DNA of 47,518 bases, taken from the NCBI GenBank assembly GCA_030065975.1, contig JASJCN010000021.1, positions 1 through 47,518 of the forward strand. Reading direction: 5' to 3'. Position numbers and translations under genes: made by a program. Every line of letters begins with the position of its first letter. Position 1 is the first letter of the stretch. This stretch comes from Myxococcota bacterium. GTDB lineage: Bacteria; Myxococcota_A; UBA9160; UBA6930. Below are positions 35,224 through 43,885 of the stretch, in pieces. The notes under the pieces were generated by a model that saw only the letters and a list, made by a program, of their open reading frames with translations, did no database searches and had not been told where the DNA came from.

Positions 35224-35224
<1 letters not shown>
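33179..35224 (+). CDS. LolC/LolE-family lipoprotein-releasing permease with polytopic N-terminal extension
   Basis: The C-terminal 430 residues (about 252-681) are a complete LolC/E-type permease that extracts lipoproteins from the inner membrane with LolD. It opens TAEWFVATRYLFAKRRQTFV and ends with the FtsX-like helices (VMMFVLLAMIMVVAAFAIVV; EKTSDIAILKTMGATEASIE; SRQGARLDPAEALRAE). The first 250 residues are unusual: about seven further hydrophobic helices (for example SFALSFIVALALGIVANTAL, GAWLVSAGSLLLLTVFCELF, VAVTLVFLTLVVLGLLPLAT) that typical LolC/E (about 400 residues) lack. The frame is continuous, with no internal ribosome site seen before residue 252. The ATG overlaps lysS, and the stop overlaps lolD. 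Only one permease gene is present, as in organisms with a LolF-type homodimer. Confidence 0.9.
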
Positions 35225-35925
<701 letters not shown>

Positions 35926-35940
35926 GGCGTCAAAGACGCC
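35926..35940 (+). terminator. Perfect hairpin directly after lolD
   Basis: GGCGTC (35926-35931), loop AAA, GACGCC (35935-35940), starting at the base after the lolD stop. The T-run is missing (CTAACT follows), so termination may be partial. It separates the lnt-lolD unit from the bamA promoter. Confidence 0.55.
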
Positions 35941-35982
35941 CTAACTGCTCGAAATTACGGGTGTTTCGTGGCCAGTGGAGGC

Positions 35983-36011
35983 TTGCCGGGGGGAATCCAG
36001 GCGAGTAGACT
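35983..36011 (+). promoter_or_regulatory. Sigma-70-like promoter upstream of bamA
   Basis: TTGCCG (35983-35988) and TAGACT (36006-36011) are separated by exactly 17 bases. Each matches 4 of 6 consensus positions. Transcription would begin near 36018 and read through bamA, skp and the lpx genes. It is the best promoter match found in the window and follows the only clear operon break on the plus strand after 24 kb. Confidence 0.5.
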
Positions 36012-36125
36012 GGCGCTCGACCGGGGCAGGGGAGTGCGGCCCCGGGGGGATCGAGCGGCGGGGCATCTCTCGTCTCTCGGGCGTTGCCGTCGGGCGTGTT
36101 CGGAGAGCGCGTTCGGAAGGTCTGG

Positions 36126-39100
36126 ATGAGCGGCTCCGGCGATCACGGCGCCGCGCTTCGGGCTTCTTCGTGGGGTTCTCCCGGGACCAGCCCCGGGAAA
36201 TTTGGGGGGATCGTCGCTTTGGGCCTGCGCCGCCAACTCGCGCTCGCGACCGCACTGCTGATACTCGCCCTCGCCGCGGTCGCGGCGCCGGCTTCGGCGA
36301 GTCCCGGCTCTTCCGTTCGCGCCCAGCCCGCGCCGCTGCGCGTGATGATCGCCGTGCTGCCCTTCAAGGTGCACAGCTCGAAGCCCCTCGAGTACCTCGA
36401 GTCCTCCCTGGCCGACCTCCTCGCCTCGCGGCTCGAGGCCAGCGGGCGCATCGAGGTCGTCGAGGCGGTCACCGTGCGCGAGACGCTGGTCGCGTTCTCC
36501 GGCGAGCGCACCGAGGATGCGGTGCGGCGCATGGCCACCGAGCTCGGCGCCGACTACGTCGTCGTCGGCAGCCTGACCGAGCTCGCCGGCCGCTACAGCC
36601 TGGACGTCCGCGTCACGCCCGTCGACAGCCTCGTGGCCACCTCCACCATGGTGTTCACGGCCGACGACGACGACGAGCTCCTCGACCGCGTGAACGAGCT
36701 CGCGAGCCGGATCCTCGAGATCACCGGATCGCCCACCACGCGCTCCCGCGTGGCGGAGGTCCGCTTCGAGGGCATGGAGCTCCCGGCCGAGATCCGCCCC
36801 GAGGATCTGCGCATGCGCCGCGGCGTGGCCTACGACAGCGCGGGCGTGCGTCGCGACCTCGAGCGCATCCGCGCCCTCGACGCGGTGGGCACCGCGACCG
36901 CGGAGACCGAGCGCGGCGAGCAGGGCGTGTCCGTGGTCTACAAGCTCGTGCCCCGCGAGCGCATCGTGCCGGGGAGCCCCGTCGACCGGGCCAGCGACCG
37001 CATCGCCGAGATCCTGATCGAGGGCAACCGGCGCCTGGAAGAGGGCGCCATCCGCGCGCGCATCACCAGCAAGGTCGGCGACCCCTTCAACCAGGCCCAG
37101 GTCGCCTCCGACGTCCGCGAGGTCCACGCCAGCGGCTACTTCCGCAACGTCCAGGTCTTCTCCGAGGACGGCGACGAAGGCCGCATCGTGACCTTCCGGG
37201 TCGAGGAGAACCCCGTCGTCCGTCAGATCACGATCTCGGGCAACGACAACCTCGACGGCGAGAAGATCCGCGACAGCCTGACGCTCTCGACCGGCTCCAC
37301 CCTCGATTTCCCGCTGCTCTTCGAGAACCGCGAGCGGGTGGAGGCGCTCTACCGGGCCGAGGGCTTCTACCTGGCCCAGGTCCGCTACGAGATCGAGGAG
37401 CTTCCGACCGACGCGGTGGCGATCCACTTCGAAGTGGAGGAGCAGGAGAAGCTCCGGCTCCAGACCATCCGCTTCGAGGGCAACGACGCGTTCACCGACG
37501 AGGAGCTGAAGCGGGGACTGAAGACCAAGATCTGGCGCTTCTATTCGTACGTGACGCGCTTCCTCGACCGTTCGGGCACCTACTCGGAGCCCGTCTTCCT
37601 GCAGGACCTGCAGACGATCAACAACAAGTATCTCGACAAGGGATACATCCAGGTCGACATCTCCGACCCCGAGGTGATCCCCACCGAGGAGGGCCTCGAG
37701 GTCGAGGTGACGATCACCGAGGGCCCCCAGTACAACGTCGGCAAGGTCGACGTCTCGGGCGACGAGACCGTCGATCTCGACCAGCTCCGCAAGGATCTCG
37801 AGCTGAAGAGCGGCGAGGTGTTCAGCCGCTCCTCGCTCAACTCCGACCGCGAGGCCCTCGAGCGCCGCTACACCGATCGCGGCTTCTATCTCGCCGAGGT
37901 CTCGCCGCAGACGGGCGTGGACGACGCGGAGCTGCTCGTCGACATCACCTTCCGCGTCTCCAAGGGGCCGCTGTACTTCGTTCGCGAGATCGACATCGCA
38001 GGCAACACGGCCACCACGGACACGGTGATCCGCCGCGAGATCCAGTCGGTCGAGGGCCAGCTCTACTCGGCGCGTTCGGTGCGCGTCTCGGAATCCCGGG
38101 TGAAGCGCCTCGGCTTCTTCGAGGAGGCCACGTTCGAGCCCCAGCAGACCGACTACCCCGACCAGCTCGATCTCGACGTGCGGGTCGTCGAGCGGCCCAC
38201 CGGCTCGCTCTCCTTCGGCGCCGGCTTCTCGTCCCAGGACGGGTTCCTCGTCACCGGCAGCGTGAGCCAGAGCAACCTGTTCGGGCGGGGCTACGGGGGC
38301 TCCCTGGCGGCCGACATCGGCGGCGACAGCAACCGCTTCTTCCTCAACTTCGTCGACCCGTACTTCCTCGGGACGACCTGGCGCTTCAGCTCCTCGGTGT
38401 TCGTCACGAACATCGAGTTCGAGGACTTCGAGCAGGAGCGGCAGGGGATCGACCTGAACTTCGATCACGCCCTCGACCTGGAGAACCGGACGCGCGGCTC
38501 GATCCGCTACAGCTTCAGCCGCCAGGAGGTGGACCGGCCCGGCGACGTGAACGCGGCGTCGGTGATCTTCCGCGAGATCCTGACCGGCGAGACGACCACC
38601 AGCCTGGTCGGCGTGGGCTGGCGCCAGGACACGCGAAACGACCGCATCGCGGCCACCGACGGCCACGTCTACTCCGTCGGGGCCGATCTCGCGGGGCCGC
38701 TCGGCTTCGCGAACTTCGCGCGCCTCGAGGCCCGGGGCAGCTGGTTCTTCGAGATGCCCGAGTGGATGCCCAGCTGGTGGCCCTTCCGGGACAACTCGAC
38801 CTTCGTGCTCGGCGCCCGCATGGGCTGGGCCGTCCCCTTCAACGACGTCGACGACTACGACCTGCTGGTCACCGCGGTCCAGCCCGACCCCGCCAGCGAG
38901 GTCCAGGGCCTCGGCCAGATCGACGACGACCTGACCCTGCCGCTCTCCGAGCGCTACTTCCTCGGCGGCATCGGCACCTACCAGCTGCGCGGCTTCAAGG
39001 CGCGCTCGGTGGGTCCGCGCCGGGCGCTCCTGCGTCGGACCGGAGCGGCGGGAACCGGCGCCTTCTTCACGCCGGTCGGCCGCGACGTGCAGGTCATTCC

Positions 39101-39554
39101 GACCGAGGACGGGCAGGTCGTGGACGCGATCTGCATCGACCAGCCCTTCGAAGGCTTCGAGGAGGTCTTCGGCTTCGAGTTCAACCCGCTGCAGGGCAAC
39201 CAGAACGGCAAGTGCAACAGCCTGCGCGACAAGGATCTCGACGACTTCGACGACCTCGACGAGACGGACGTCGTCGGCGGCAACAAGTTCTTCTCGGTCT
39301 CGCTCGAGTACCGCTTCCCGCTCTCCGAGTCGCTCGGCCTGATCGGGATCCTCTTCCTCGACTTCGGAAACGCCTTCGACGAGACGCAGAACATCTGGGA
39401 CTTCGCCGAGTGGCGTTGGGGTACCGGCTTCGGCGCCCTCTGGTTCTCGCCCTTCGGACCGCTCCAGGCCTTCGTCGGCTTCCCCATCGACCGGATCTCG
39501 GAGGTGGAGGACCTCCCGGTCTTCGAGTTCAGCGTGGGCGGCGCCGGATTCTGA
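36126..39554 (+). CDS. bamA: Outer membrane protein assembly factor BamA with extra N-terminal FlgO/TolB-like domain
   Basis: BamA inserts beta-barrels into the outer membrane. From ATG 36126 (GGAAGG upstream) the product is 1142 residues, longer than the usual 750-900. The true start may be TTG 36219 (GGGGGG upstream), which opens a clean signal peptide, MGLRRQLALATALLILALAA. After cleavage, about residues 72-202 form an added domain (MIAVLPFKVHSSKPLEYLES, LGADYVVVGSLTELAGRYSL) resembling FlgO/TolB N-terminal folds. POTRA domains follow (about 212-682), with repeated FEGNDAFTDEELKRGL-type units, then the barrel. The L6 motif is YQLRGF (about 952), followed by a long acidic insertion. The protein ends in Phe (FSVGGAGF), as a beta-signal should. 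Confidence 0.95.
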   Translation: MSGSGDHGAALRASSWGSPGTSPGKFGGIVALGLRRQLALATALLILALAAVAAPASASPGSSVRAQPAPLRVMIAVLPFKVHSSKPLEYLESSLADLLASRLEASGRIEVVEAVTVRETLVAFSGERTEDAVRRMATELGADYVVVGSLTELAGRYSLDVRVTPVDSLVATSTMVFTADDDDELLDRVNELASRILEITGSPTTRSRVAEVRFEGMELPAEIRPEDLRMRRGVAYDSAGVRRDLERIRALDAVGTATAETERGEQGVSVVYKLVPRERIVPGSPVDRASDRIAEILIEGNRRLEEGAIRARITSKVGDPFNQAQVASDVREVHASGYFRNVQVFSEDGDEGRIVTFRVEENPVVRQITISGNDNLDGEKIRDSLTLSTGSTLDFPLLFENRERVEALYRAEGFYLAQVRYEIEELPTDAVAIHFEVEEQEKLRLQTIRFEGNDAFTDEELKRGLKTKIWRFYSYVTRFLDRSGTYSEPVFLQDLQTINNKYLDKGYIQVDISDPEVIPTEEGLEVEVTITEGPQYNVGKVDVSGDETVDLDQLRKDLELKSGEVFSRSSLNSDREALERRYTDRGFYLAEVSPQTGVDDAELLVDITFRVSKGPLYFVREIDIAGNTATTDTVIRREIQSVEGQLYSARSVRVSESRVKRLGFFEEATFEPQQTDYPDQLDLDVRVVERPTGSLSFGAGFSSQDGFLVTGSVSQSNLFGRGYGGSLAADIGGDSNRFFLNFVDPYFLGTTWRFSSSVFVTNIEFEDFEQERQGIDLNFDHALDLENRTRGSIRYSFSRQEVDRPGDVNAASVIFREILTGETTTSLVGVGWRQDTRNDRIAATDGHVYSVGADLAGPLGFANFARLEARGSWFFEMPEWMPSWWPFRDNSTFVLGARMGWAVPFNDVDDYDLLVTAVQPDPASEVQGLGQIDDDLTLPLSERYFLGGIGTYQLRGFKARSVGPRRALLRRTGAAGTGAFFTPVGRDVQVIPTEDGQVVDAICIDQPFEGFEEVFGFEFNPLQGNQNGKCNSLRDKDLDDFDDLDETDVVGGNKFFSVSLEYRFPLSESLGLIGILFLDFGNAFDETQNIWDFAEWRWGTGFGALWFSPFGPLQAFVGFPIDRISEVEDLPVFEFSVGGAGF

Positions 39555-39596
39555 ACCTCGGCGAGGCGCGTCCGCGCCCGCCCCTTAGGAGACACC

Positions 39597-40127
39597 ATGA
39601 ACAGGATGACCCAACTCGCAATCGCCCTGCTGGCGACCGTCGCGCTCGTCGGCGTGGTCGGTGCCGACGGCGATCCCAACGTGAAGATCGGCGTGGTCGA
39701 CGTGGACCAGGCGCTCAACTCCACCGACGAAGGCAAGGCCGCTCGCGAAGAGCTCTCGCGCAAGCAGCGCGAGGCCGAGTCGGAGGTGCAGCCGCTGATC
39801 GATCGCTACCAGAACCTGGAAGAGGAGCTGAAGGGCAAGAAGTACGTGCTCTCGGACGACGCGCTCTTCGACAAGCAGGTCGAGCTGGCGGAGCTGCGCA
39901 ACAAGATCGAGACGAAGATCAAGGAGCTCGAGGGCCAGATGAAGATCGAGCAGGGCAAGGTGCTCGCCCCGCTCACGGCCAAGCTCGGAGAGATCATCGA
40001 GGAGATCGGCAAGGACAAGGGCTTCACCCTGATCCTGCGCCGTGACGCCCAGGGCGTGATGTACACCCGCGAGGCTCTCGACATCACCGACCTCGTGGTC
40101 GAGAAGTTCAACAACCGGGCGAGCTGA
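39597..40127 (+). CDS. skp: Periplasmic chaperone Skp (OmpH family)
   Basis: Skp holds unfolded outer-membrane proteins on their way to BamA. The 176-residue product has a signal peptide (MNRMTQLAIALLATVALVGV), the strand KIGVVDVDQALNST typical of OmpH, and a long coiled-coil hairpin (EGKAAREELSRKQREAESEV to KVLAPLTAKLGEIIEEIGKD) that forms the tentacles. It ends with the body strand FTLILRRDAQGVMYTREALD. AGGAG lies 5 bases before the ATG, the strongest ribosome site in the window, in keeping with high expression. lpxD and fabZ do not follow, unlike the common order. Confidence 0.93.
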   Translation: MNRMTQLAIALLATVALVGVVGADGDPNVKIGVVDVDQALNSTDEGKAAREELSRKQREAESEVQPLIDRYQNLEEELKGKKYVLSDDALFDKQVELAELRNKIETKIKELEGQMKIEQGKVLAPLTAKLGEIIEEIGKDKGFTLILRRDAQGVMYTREALDITDLVVEKFNNRAS

Positions 40128-40128
40128 C

Positions 40129-40905
40129 TTGAGCGACATCCATCCGTCCGCCAGCGTCGATCCGCGCGCGAAGATCGGCGAGCACGTCAGCATCGGGGCC
40201 TTCGTGACCGTGGGCCCCGAGGTCGAGCTGGCGGCCGGAGTCGAGCTGCGCCCCCACTGCCACGTGGTCGGCCGGACGCTCGTCGGTGAGAACACCCGGA
40301 TCTTCCCCTTCGCGAGCGTCGGTGAGGAGCCCCAGGACAAGAGCTTCTCGGGCGAGGAGACCGAGCTCGTGATCGGGCGCGACAACGTGATCCGCGAGAA
40401 CGCGACCATCCACGTGGGGACGCGCAAGGGCGGGGGGCGTACCCGCATCGGCGACGACAACCTGATCATGAACGGCGTGCACATCGGCCACGACTCCGTG
40501 ATCGGCTCCCACTGCATCATCGCCAGCCAGTGTGCGCTCGGCGGCCACGTGACCGTCGAGGACTACGCCACGGTCGGAGGCCTCACGGGCATCCATCAGT
40601 TCGCCCGGATCGGCGAGTCGGCCATGGTGGCCGCCCTCTCCGGGGTGACCAAGGACGCTCCGCCCTTCTCGCTCGTGGCCGGCGAGCGGGCCACCCTGCG
40701 CGGCCTGAACGTCGTGGGCATCAAGCGCCGCGAGATGCCCAGCCGCTCGCGATCCCAGCTGCGGCGCGCCTATCACATCCTCTTCGGCTCCAAGCAGCGC
40801 CTCGAGCCCGCTCTGGAGCAGGTCCGTGCGGAGGGGCTCGACTGCGACGAGGTGTCCCGCCTCGTCGCCTTCCTCTCGAGCTCCGAGCGCGGGTTCTCCC
40901 GGTAG
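40129..40905 (+). CDS. lpxA: UDP-N-acetylglucosamine O-acyltransferase LpxA
   Basis: LpxA makes the first committed acyl transfer of lipid A synthesis. The 258-residue protein is a left-handed beta-helix of hexapeptide repeats (IHPSASVDPRAKIGEHVSIG and onward). The catalytic His121 lies in MNGVHIGHDSVIGSH. The stretch ATIHVGTRKGGGRTRIGDDN and the C-terminal helices (GLNVVGIKRREMPSRSRSQL) match LpxA rather than LpxD. The start is TTG at 40129, one base after the skp stop, because no ATG or GTG precedes the first repeat. If the pathway makes a 2,3-diamino sugar (see the next oxidoreductase), LpxA would form an amide; this cannot be decided from the sequence. Confidence 0.95.
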   Translation: MSDIHPSASVDPRAKIGEHVSIGAFVTVGPEVELAAGVELRPHCHVVGRTLVGENTRIFPFASVGEEPQDKSFSGEETELVIGRDNVIRENATIHVGTRKGGGRTRIGDDNLIMNGVHIGHDSVIGSHCIIASQCALGGHVTVEDYATVGGLTGIHQFARIGESAMVAALSGVTKDAPPFSLVAGERATLRGLNVVGIKRREMPSRSRSQLRRAYHILFGSKQRLEPALEQVRAEGLDCDEVSRLVAFLSSSERGFSR

Positions 40906-40917
40906 GGCCTCGCCGCC

Positions 40918-41772
40918 TTGGGCGGGGCCATCGGACTGATCGCGGGCCAGGGGCGGCTGCCCCTGGAGCTCGCGCGGAGCGCGCGCCGGCAGGGCCGCAG
41001 CGTGGTGGCCGTCGGGCTCGAGGAGCTGGCGTCCCCGGAGCTCGCCGGGCTGGCCGACGTGCACGTTCCGCTCTTCCTGGGGGAGCTGGGACGCCTGTTC
41101 CAGGCGTTTCGCGAGCACGGAGCCGACGAGGTGGTGCTGGCCGGCAAGGTGCCGAAGTCGTTCCTGTGGGAGCGACGCGATGCCGTGCGCCCCGACGCCG
41201 TGGCCCTGCGCGCGCTGGCCGAGCTTCCGGACCGCGCCGACGACTCGCTGCTCGGCGCGGTGGTAGAGGCCCTCGAGGCCGAGGGCTTGCGCGTGCTCGG
41301 GCAGGCCGAGCTCGCTCCCGACCTGCTGGCGACCCGAGGCTGCCTCGGCCGCCACGTCCTCGACGACGCCCAGTGGGCCGACGTGCGCTTCGGCTACCCG
41401 ATCGCCAAGGCGCTCGGCGGCGTCGACGTCGGCCAGACCGTGGTGGTGAAGGACCGCGCGGTGCTGGCCCTCGAGGCCATCGAAGGGACCGACGCGGCCA
41501 TCGCCCGCGGCTGTGCGCTCGGCGAGCCCGGAGCCACCGTGGTCAAGGTCGCCAAGCCGTCCCAGGATCCGCGCATGGACGTCCCCGCCATCGGCGCCGA
41601 CACCGTGCGCGCGCTCGCCGCGGGAGGCGGCGCGGTGCTGGCCGTCGAGGCCGGCGCGACCCTCGTGATCGAGCGCGAGGAAGCGATCGCCGAGGCCGAC
41701 CGCGCGGGGATCCGGGTGCTCGGCGTGGACGCCGCGGACCTCGCGGACCTCGCGGCAGGGGCCCCGTCATGA
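40918..41772 (+). CDS. lpxI: UDP-2,3-diacylglucosamine pyrophosphatase LpxI
   Basis: LpxI (formerly DUF1009) releases lipid X from UDP-diacylglucosamine and replaces the unrelated LpxH. The 284-residue protein begins GGAIGLIAGQGRLPLELARS and has the C-terminal active-site segment VVKVAKPSQDPRMDVPAIG with Asp221, matching the essential Asp of Caulobacter LpxI. KVPKSFLWE and RGCLGRHVLDDAQWADVRFG are also family hallmarks. The start is TTG at 40918 (AGGG upstream). The stop overlaps the oxidoreductase ATG. Location between lpxA and lpxB is usual for LpxI. Confidence 0.95.
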   Translation: MGGAIGLIAGQGRLPLELARSARRQGRSVVAVGLEELASPELAGLADVHVPLFLGELGRLFQAFREHGADEVVLAGKVPKSFLWERRDAVRPDAVALRALAELPDRADDSLLGAVVEALEAEGLRVLGQAELAPDLLATRGCLGRHVLDDAQWADVRFGYPIAKALGGVDVGQTVVVKDRAVLALEAIEGTDAAIARGCALGEPGATVVKVAKPSQDPRMDVPAIGADTVRALAAGGGAVLAVEAGATLVIEREEAIAEADRAGIRVLGVDAADLADLAAGAPS

Positions 41773-42725
41773 CGCTTCGTCTCGGCCTCGCGGGTGCGGG
41801 CCACATGGGCGCGAACCACGCGCGCAAGATCCAGCAGCTCGCCAAGGAGGACGGCGGACTCGTCCTGGCGGGCGTGGTCGATCCCCACCGCGAGCGTGCC
41901 GAGGCGTTGTGCCAGGAGTGTGGCGGCAGCCCCCACGCCGAGCTGCCGGAGCTGCTCGCCGGCATCGACGCGCTGGTCGTGGCGGTTCCGACGGTCGCGC
42001 ACTACCCGGTGGTGGACGCGGCGCTCGAGGCCGGCTGTGACGTCCTCGTCGAGAAGCCCATCGCCGCCTCGATCGAGGAGGCCGAGAAGCTGATCGGCCG
42101 CTCCAAGGAGCTGGGCCGCCTGCTCCAGGTCGGCCATCTCGAGTGGTTCAACGCGGCCATGCGTCGGATCGAGGGCCACCTCACGCGGCCCCGCTTCGTG
42201 GAGGCCCACCGGCTCGGCCCCTTCGCCGGCCGCGCCACCGACGTGGACGTGGTGCGCGATCTGATGATCCACGACCTCGACATCGTCCAGCGGCTCGTCG
42301 GCGAGGAGCCCGCGAGCCTCGAGTCGATCGGCGTCCCCGTGATCAGCCCGGAGGTCGACATCGCCAACGCGCGCCTGCGCTTCCCGGGCGGCTGCGTCGC
42401 GAACTTCACCGCCAGTCGCGTGTCGCCGACGCCGATGCGCAAGATCCGCTTCTTCCAGCCCGACGGCTACTTCTCCATCGACTTCCTGGAGCAGAAGGCG
42501 CTGATCGCCCGCCGCGGCGAGCCGGACGAGAAGGGCGAGCGGAAGATCGAGGTGGAGCCCCTCGAAATCGATCGCTCGGACGCCCTCCTGTCCCAGCTTC
42601 GCTCGTTCGTGGTGGCCGTCCGCGAGCGCAGCGAGCCGGTGGGTGCGGCCGACGACGGCCTCGCCGCCCTGCGCACCGCGCTCCGGATCCGCGAGGCGAT
42701 GCCGCCCCTGGAAGAGCTCCAGTGA
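41769..42725 (+). CDS. Gfo/Idh/MocA-family oxidoreductase (GnnA-like) in the lipid A operon
   Basis: An NAD(P)-dependent oxidoreductase of 318 residues. The Rossmann motif is GLAGAGHMGANHARKI, the family EKP motif is in CDVLVEKPIAASIEEAEKLI, and the catalytic region has RDLMIHDLDIVQRLVG. The stretch LLQVGHLEWFNAAMRRI resembles GnnA, which oxidises UDP-GlcNAc at C3 before the aminotransferase GnnB installs an amine. In Acidithiobacillus gnnA and gnnB lie between lpxA and lpxB, the same position. No GnnB-like aminotransferase is in the window. So a role in 2,3-diamino lipid A is an inference, and another sugar substrate is possible. The ATG overlaps lpxI, and the stop overlaps lpxB. Confidence 0.85.
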   Translation: MTLRLGLAGAGHMGANHARKIQQLAKEDGGLVLAGVVDPHRERAEALCQECGGSPHAELPELLAGIDALVVAVPTVAHYPVVDAALEAGCDVLVEKPIAASIEEAEKLIGRSKELGRLLQVGHLEWFNAAMRRIEGHLTRPRFVEAHRLGPFAGRATDVDVVRDLMIHDLDIVQRLVGEEPASLESIGVPVISPEVDIANARLRFPGGCVANFTASRVSPTPMRKIRFFQPDGYFSIDFLEQKALIARRGEPDEKGERKIEVEPLEIDRSDALLSQLRSFVVAVRERSEPVGAADDGLAALRTALRIREAMPPLEELQ

Positions 42726-43885
42726 GCTCGATCCTGATCTCCGCCGGCGACGCGTCGGGCGAGCTCCACGCGGCGGCCCTGGCCGAGGAGCTTCGCGCGG
42801 TGGATCCCGAGGTGCGTCTGCGGGGGCTCGGCGGGCCCGCCATGGAGAAGGCCGGCGTGTCGCTGGTGGCGCATCAGGAGGCTCTGGCCGTCGGCGGCCT
42901 GCTCGAGGTGCTGCGCGACCTCGGCCGCATCGTCGGCACCTGGTTCAGCATGGTGCGCGCCCTGCGCGACGAGCGGCCCGACCTGCTGGTGCTGGTCGAC
43001 TCCCCGGACTTCAACATCCCCTTCGCCCGCCGGGCCAAGCGGCTCGGGATCCCCGTGCTGTACTTCATCACGCCCCAGGTCTGGGCCTGGCGCCGCGGCC
43101 GGATGAAGAAGGTCGCCCGCCGGGTGGACCGGATGGCGGTGATCTTCCCCTTCGAGCGCGACATCTGGGCGGACGCGCCGGTGCCCGTGGACTTCGTCGG
43201 CCATCCCCTGGTGGACCGGCTGAGCGACCTGCTCGAGCGCCCCGAGCCGGGCCCGGCCCGGGCGGAGCTCGGGCTCGACCCCGACCGCCCGCTGGTGGCG
43301 CTGCTCCCGGGGAGCCGGCGCAACGAGGTGCGCTCGTCCCTGCCCATGCAGCTCCAGGCGGCGGCGGCCCTGCACGTCCGGGACCCCCGGGTGGCCTTCG
43401 TGCTGGCCCTGGCTCCCAGCATCCAGGCCGCCCAGGTCGAGGCGCTGATCGCCGCGGCGGATCTTTCCCCCGACCTGCGGCTGGACGTCCGCAGCGGAGT
43501 CACCTACGACGTGCTGCGGGCGTCAGATGCGGCACTCTCCAAGCCGGGCACGATCACCGTGGAGGCGGCGCTGCTGGGTACGCCCATGGTGGTGGCTGCG
43601 CGGGTGAACTCCCTCACGGCCTTCATCGCCCGCCGCGTCGTCGACGTGCCATCCTTCACCATGCCCAACCTGATCGCCGGAGAGCCCGTGATCCCCGAGT
43701 ACCTCCAGGAGGACGCCGAGCCGGTGCGCATCGCCGAGGCCGTAGCGGAGCTCCTGTCGGGTGAGGCGCGCGCGCGTCAGGTCGACGGCCTCGAGCGCGT
43801 GCGCGCACGGCTGGGTTCCGGCGGAGCCGCGCGGAAGGCGGCCCAGATCGCCAAGGAGATGGCCCTTGGGCCCGCTCGGTCATAG
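42722..43885 (+). CDS. lpxB: Lipid-A-disaccharide synthase LpxB
   Basis: LpxB joins lipid X and UDP-diacylglucosamine to the lipid A disaccharide at the inner membrane. The 387-residue GT19 enzyme has ILISAGDASGELHAAALAEE, VDSPDFNIPFARRAKRLGIP, YFITPQVWAWRRGRMKK, VDFVGHPLVDRL, and LLPGSRRNEVRS. The C-terminal SKPGTITVEAALLGTPMVVA is the donor-binding part. The GTG at 42722 overlaps the oxidoreductase stop (GTGA). Its 3' end overlaps waaA by 20 bases. Confidence 0.97.
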   Translation: MSSILISAGDASGELHAAALAEELRAVDPEVRLRGLGGPAMEKAGVSLVAHQEALAVGGLLEVLRDLGRIVGTWFSMVRALRDERPDLLVLVDSPDFNIPFARRAKRLGIPVLYFITPQVWAWRRGRMKKVARRVDRMAVIFPFERDIWADAPVPVDFVGHPLVDRLSDLLERPEPGPARAELGLDPDRPLVALLPGSRRNEVRSSLPMQLQAAAALHVRDPRVAFVLALAPSIQAAQVEALIAAADLSPDLRLDVRSGVTYDVLRASDAALSKPGTITVEAALLGTPMVVAARVNSLTAFIARRVVDVPSFTMPNLIAGEPVIPEYLQEDAEPVRIAEAVAELLSGEARARQVDGLERVRARLGSGGAARKAAQIAKEMALGPARS

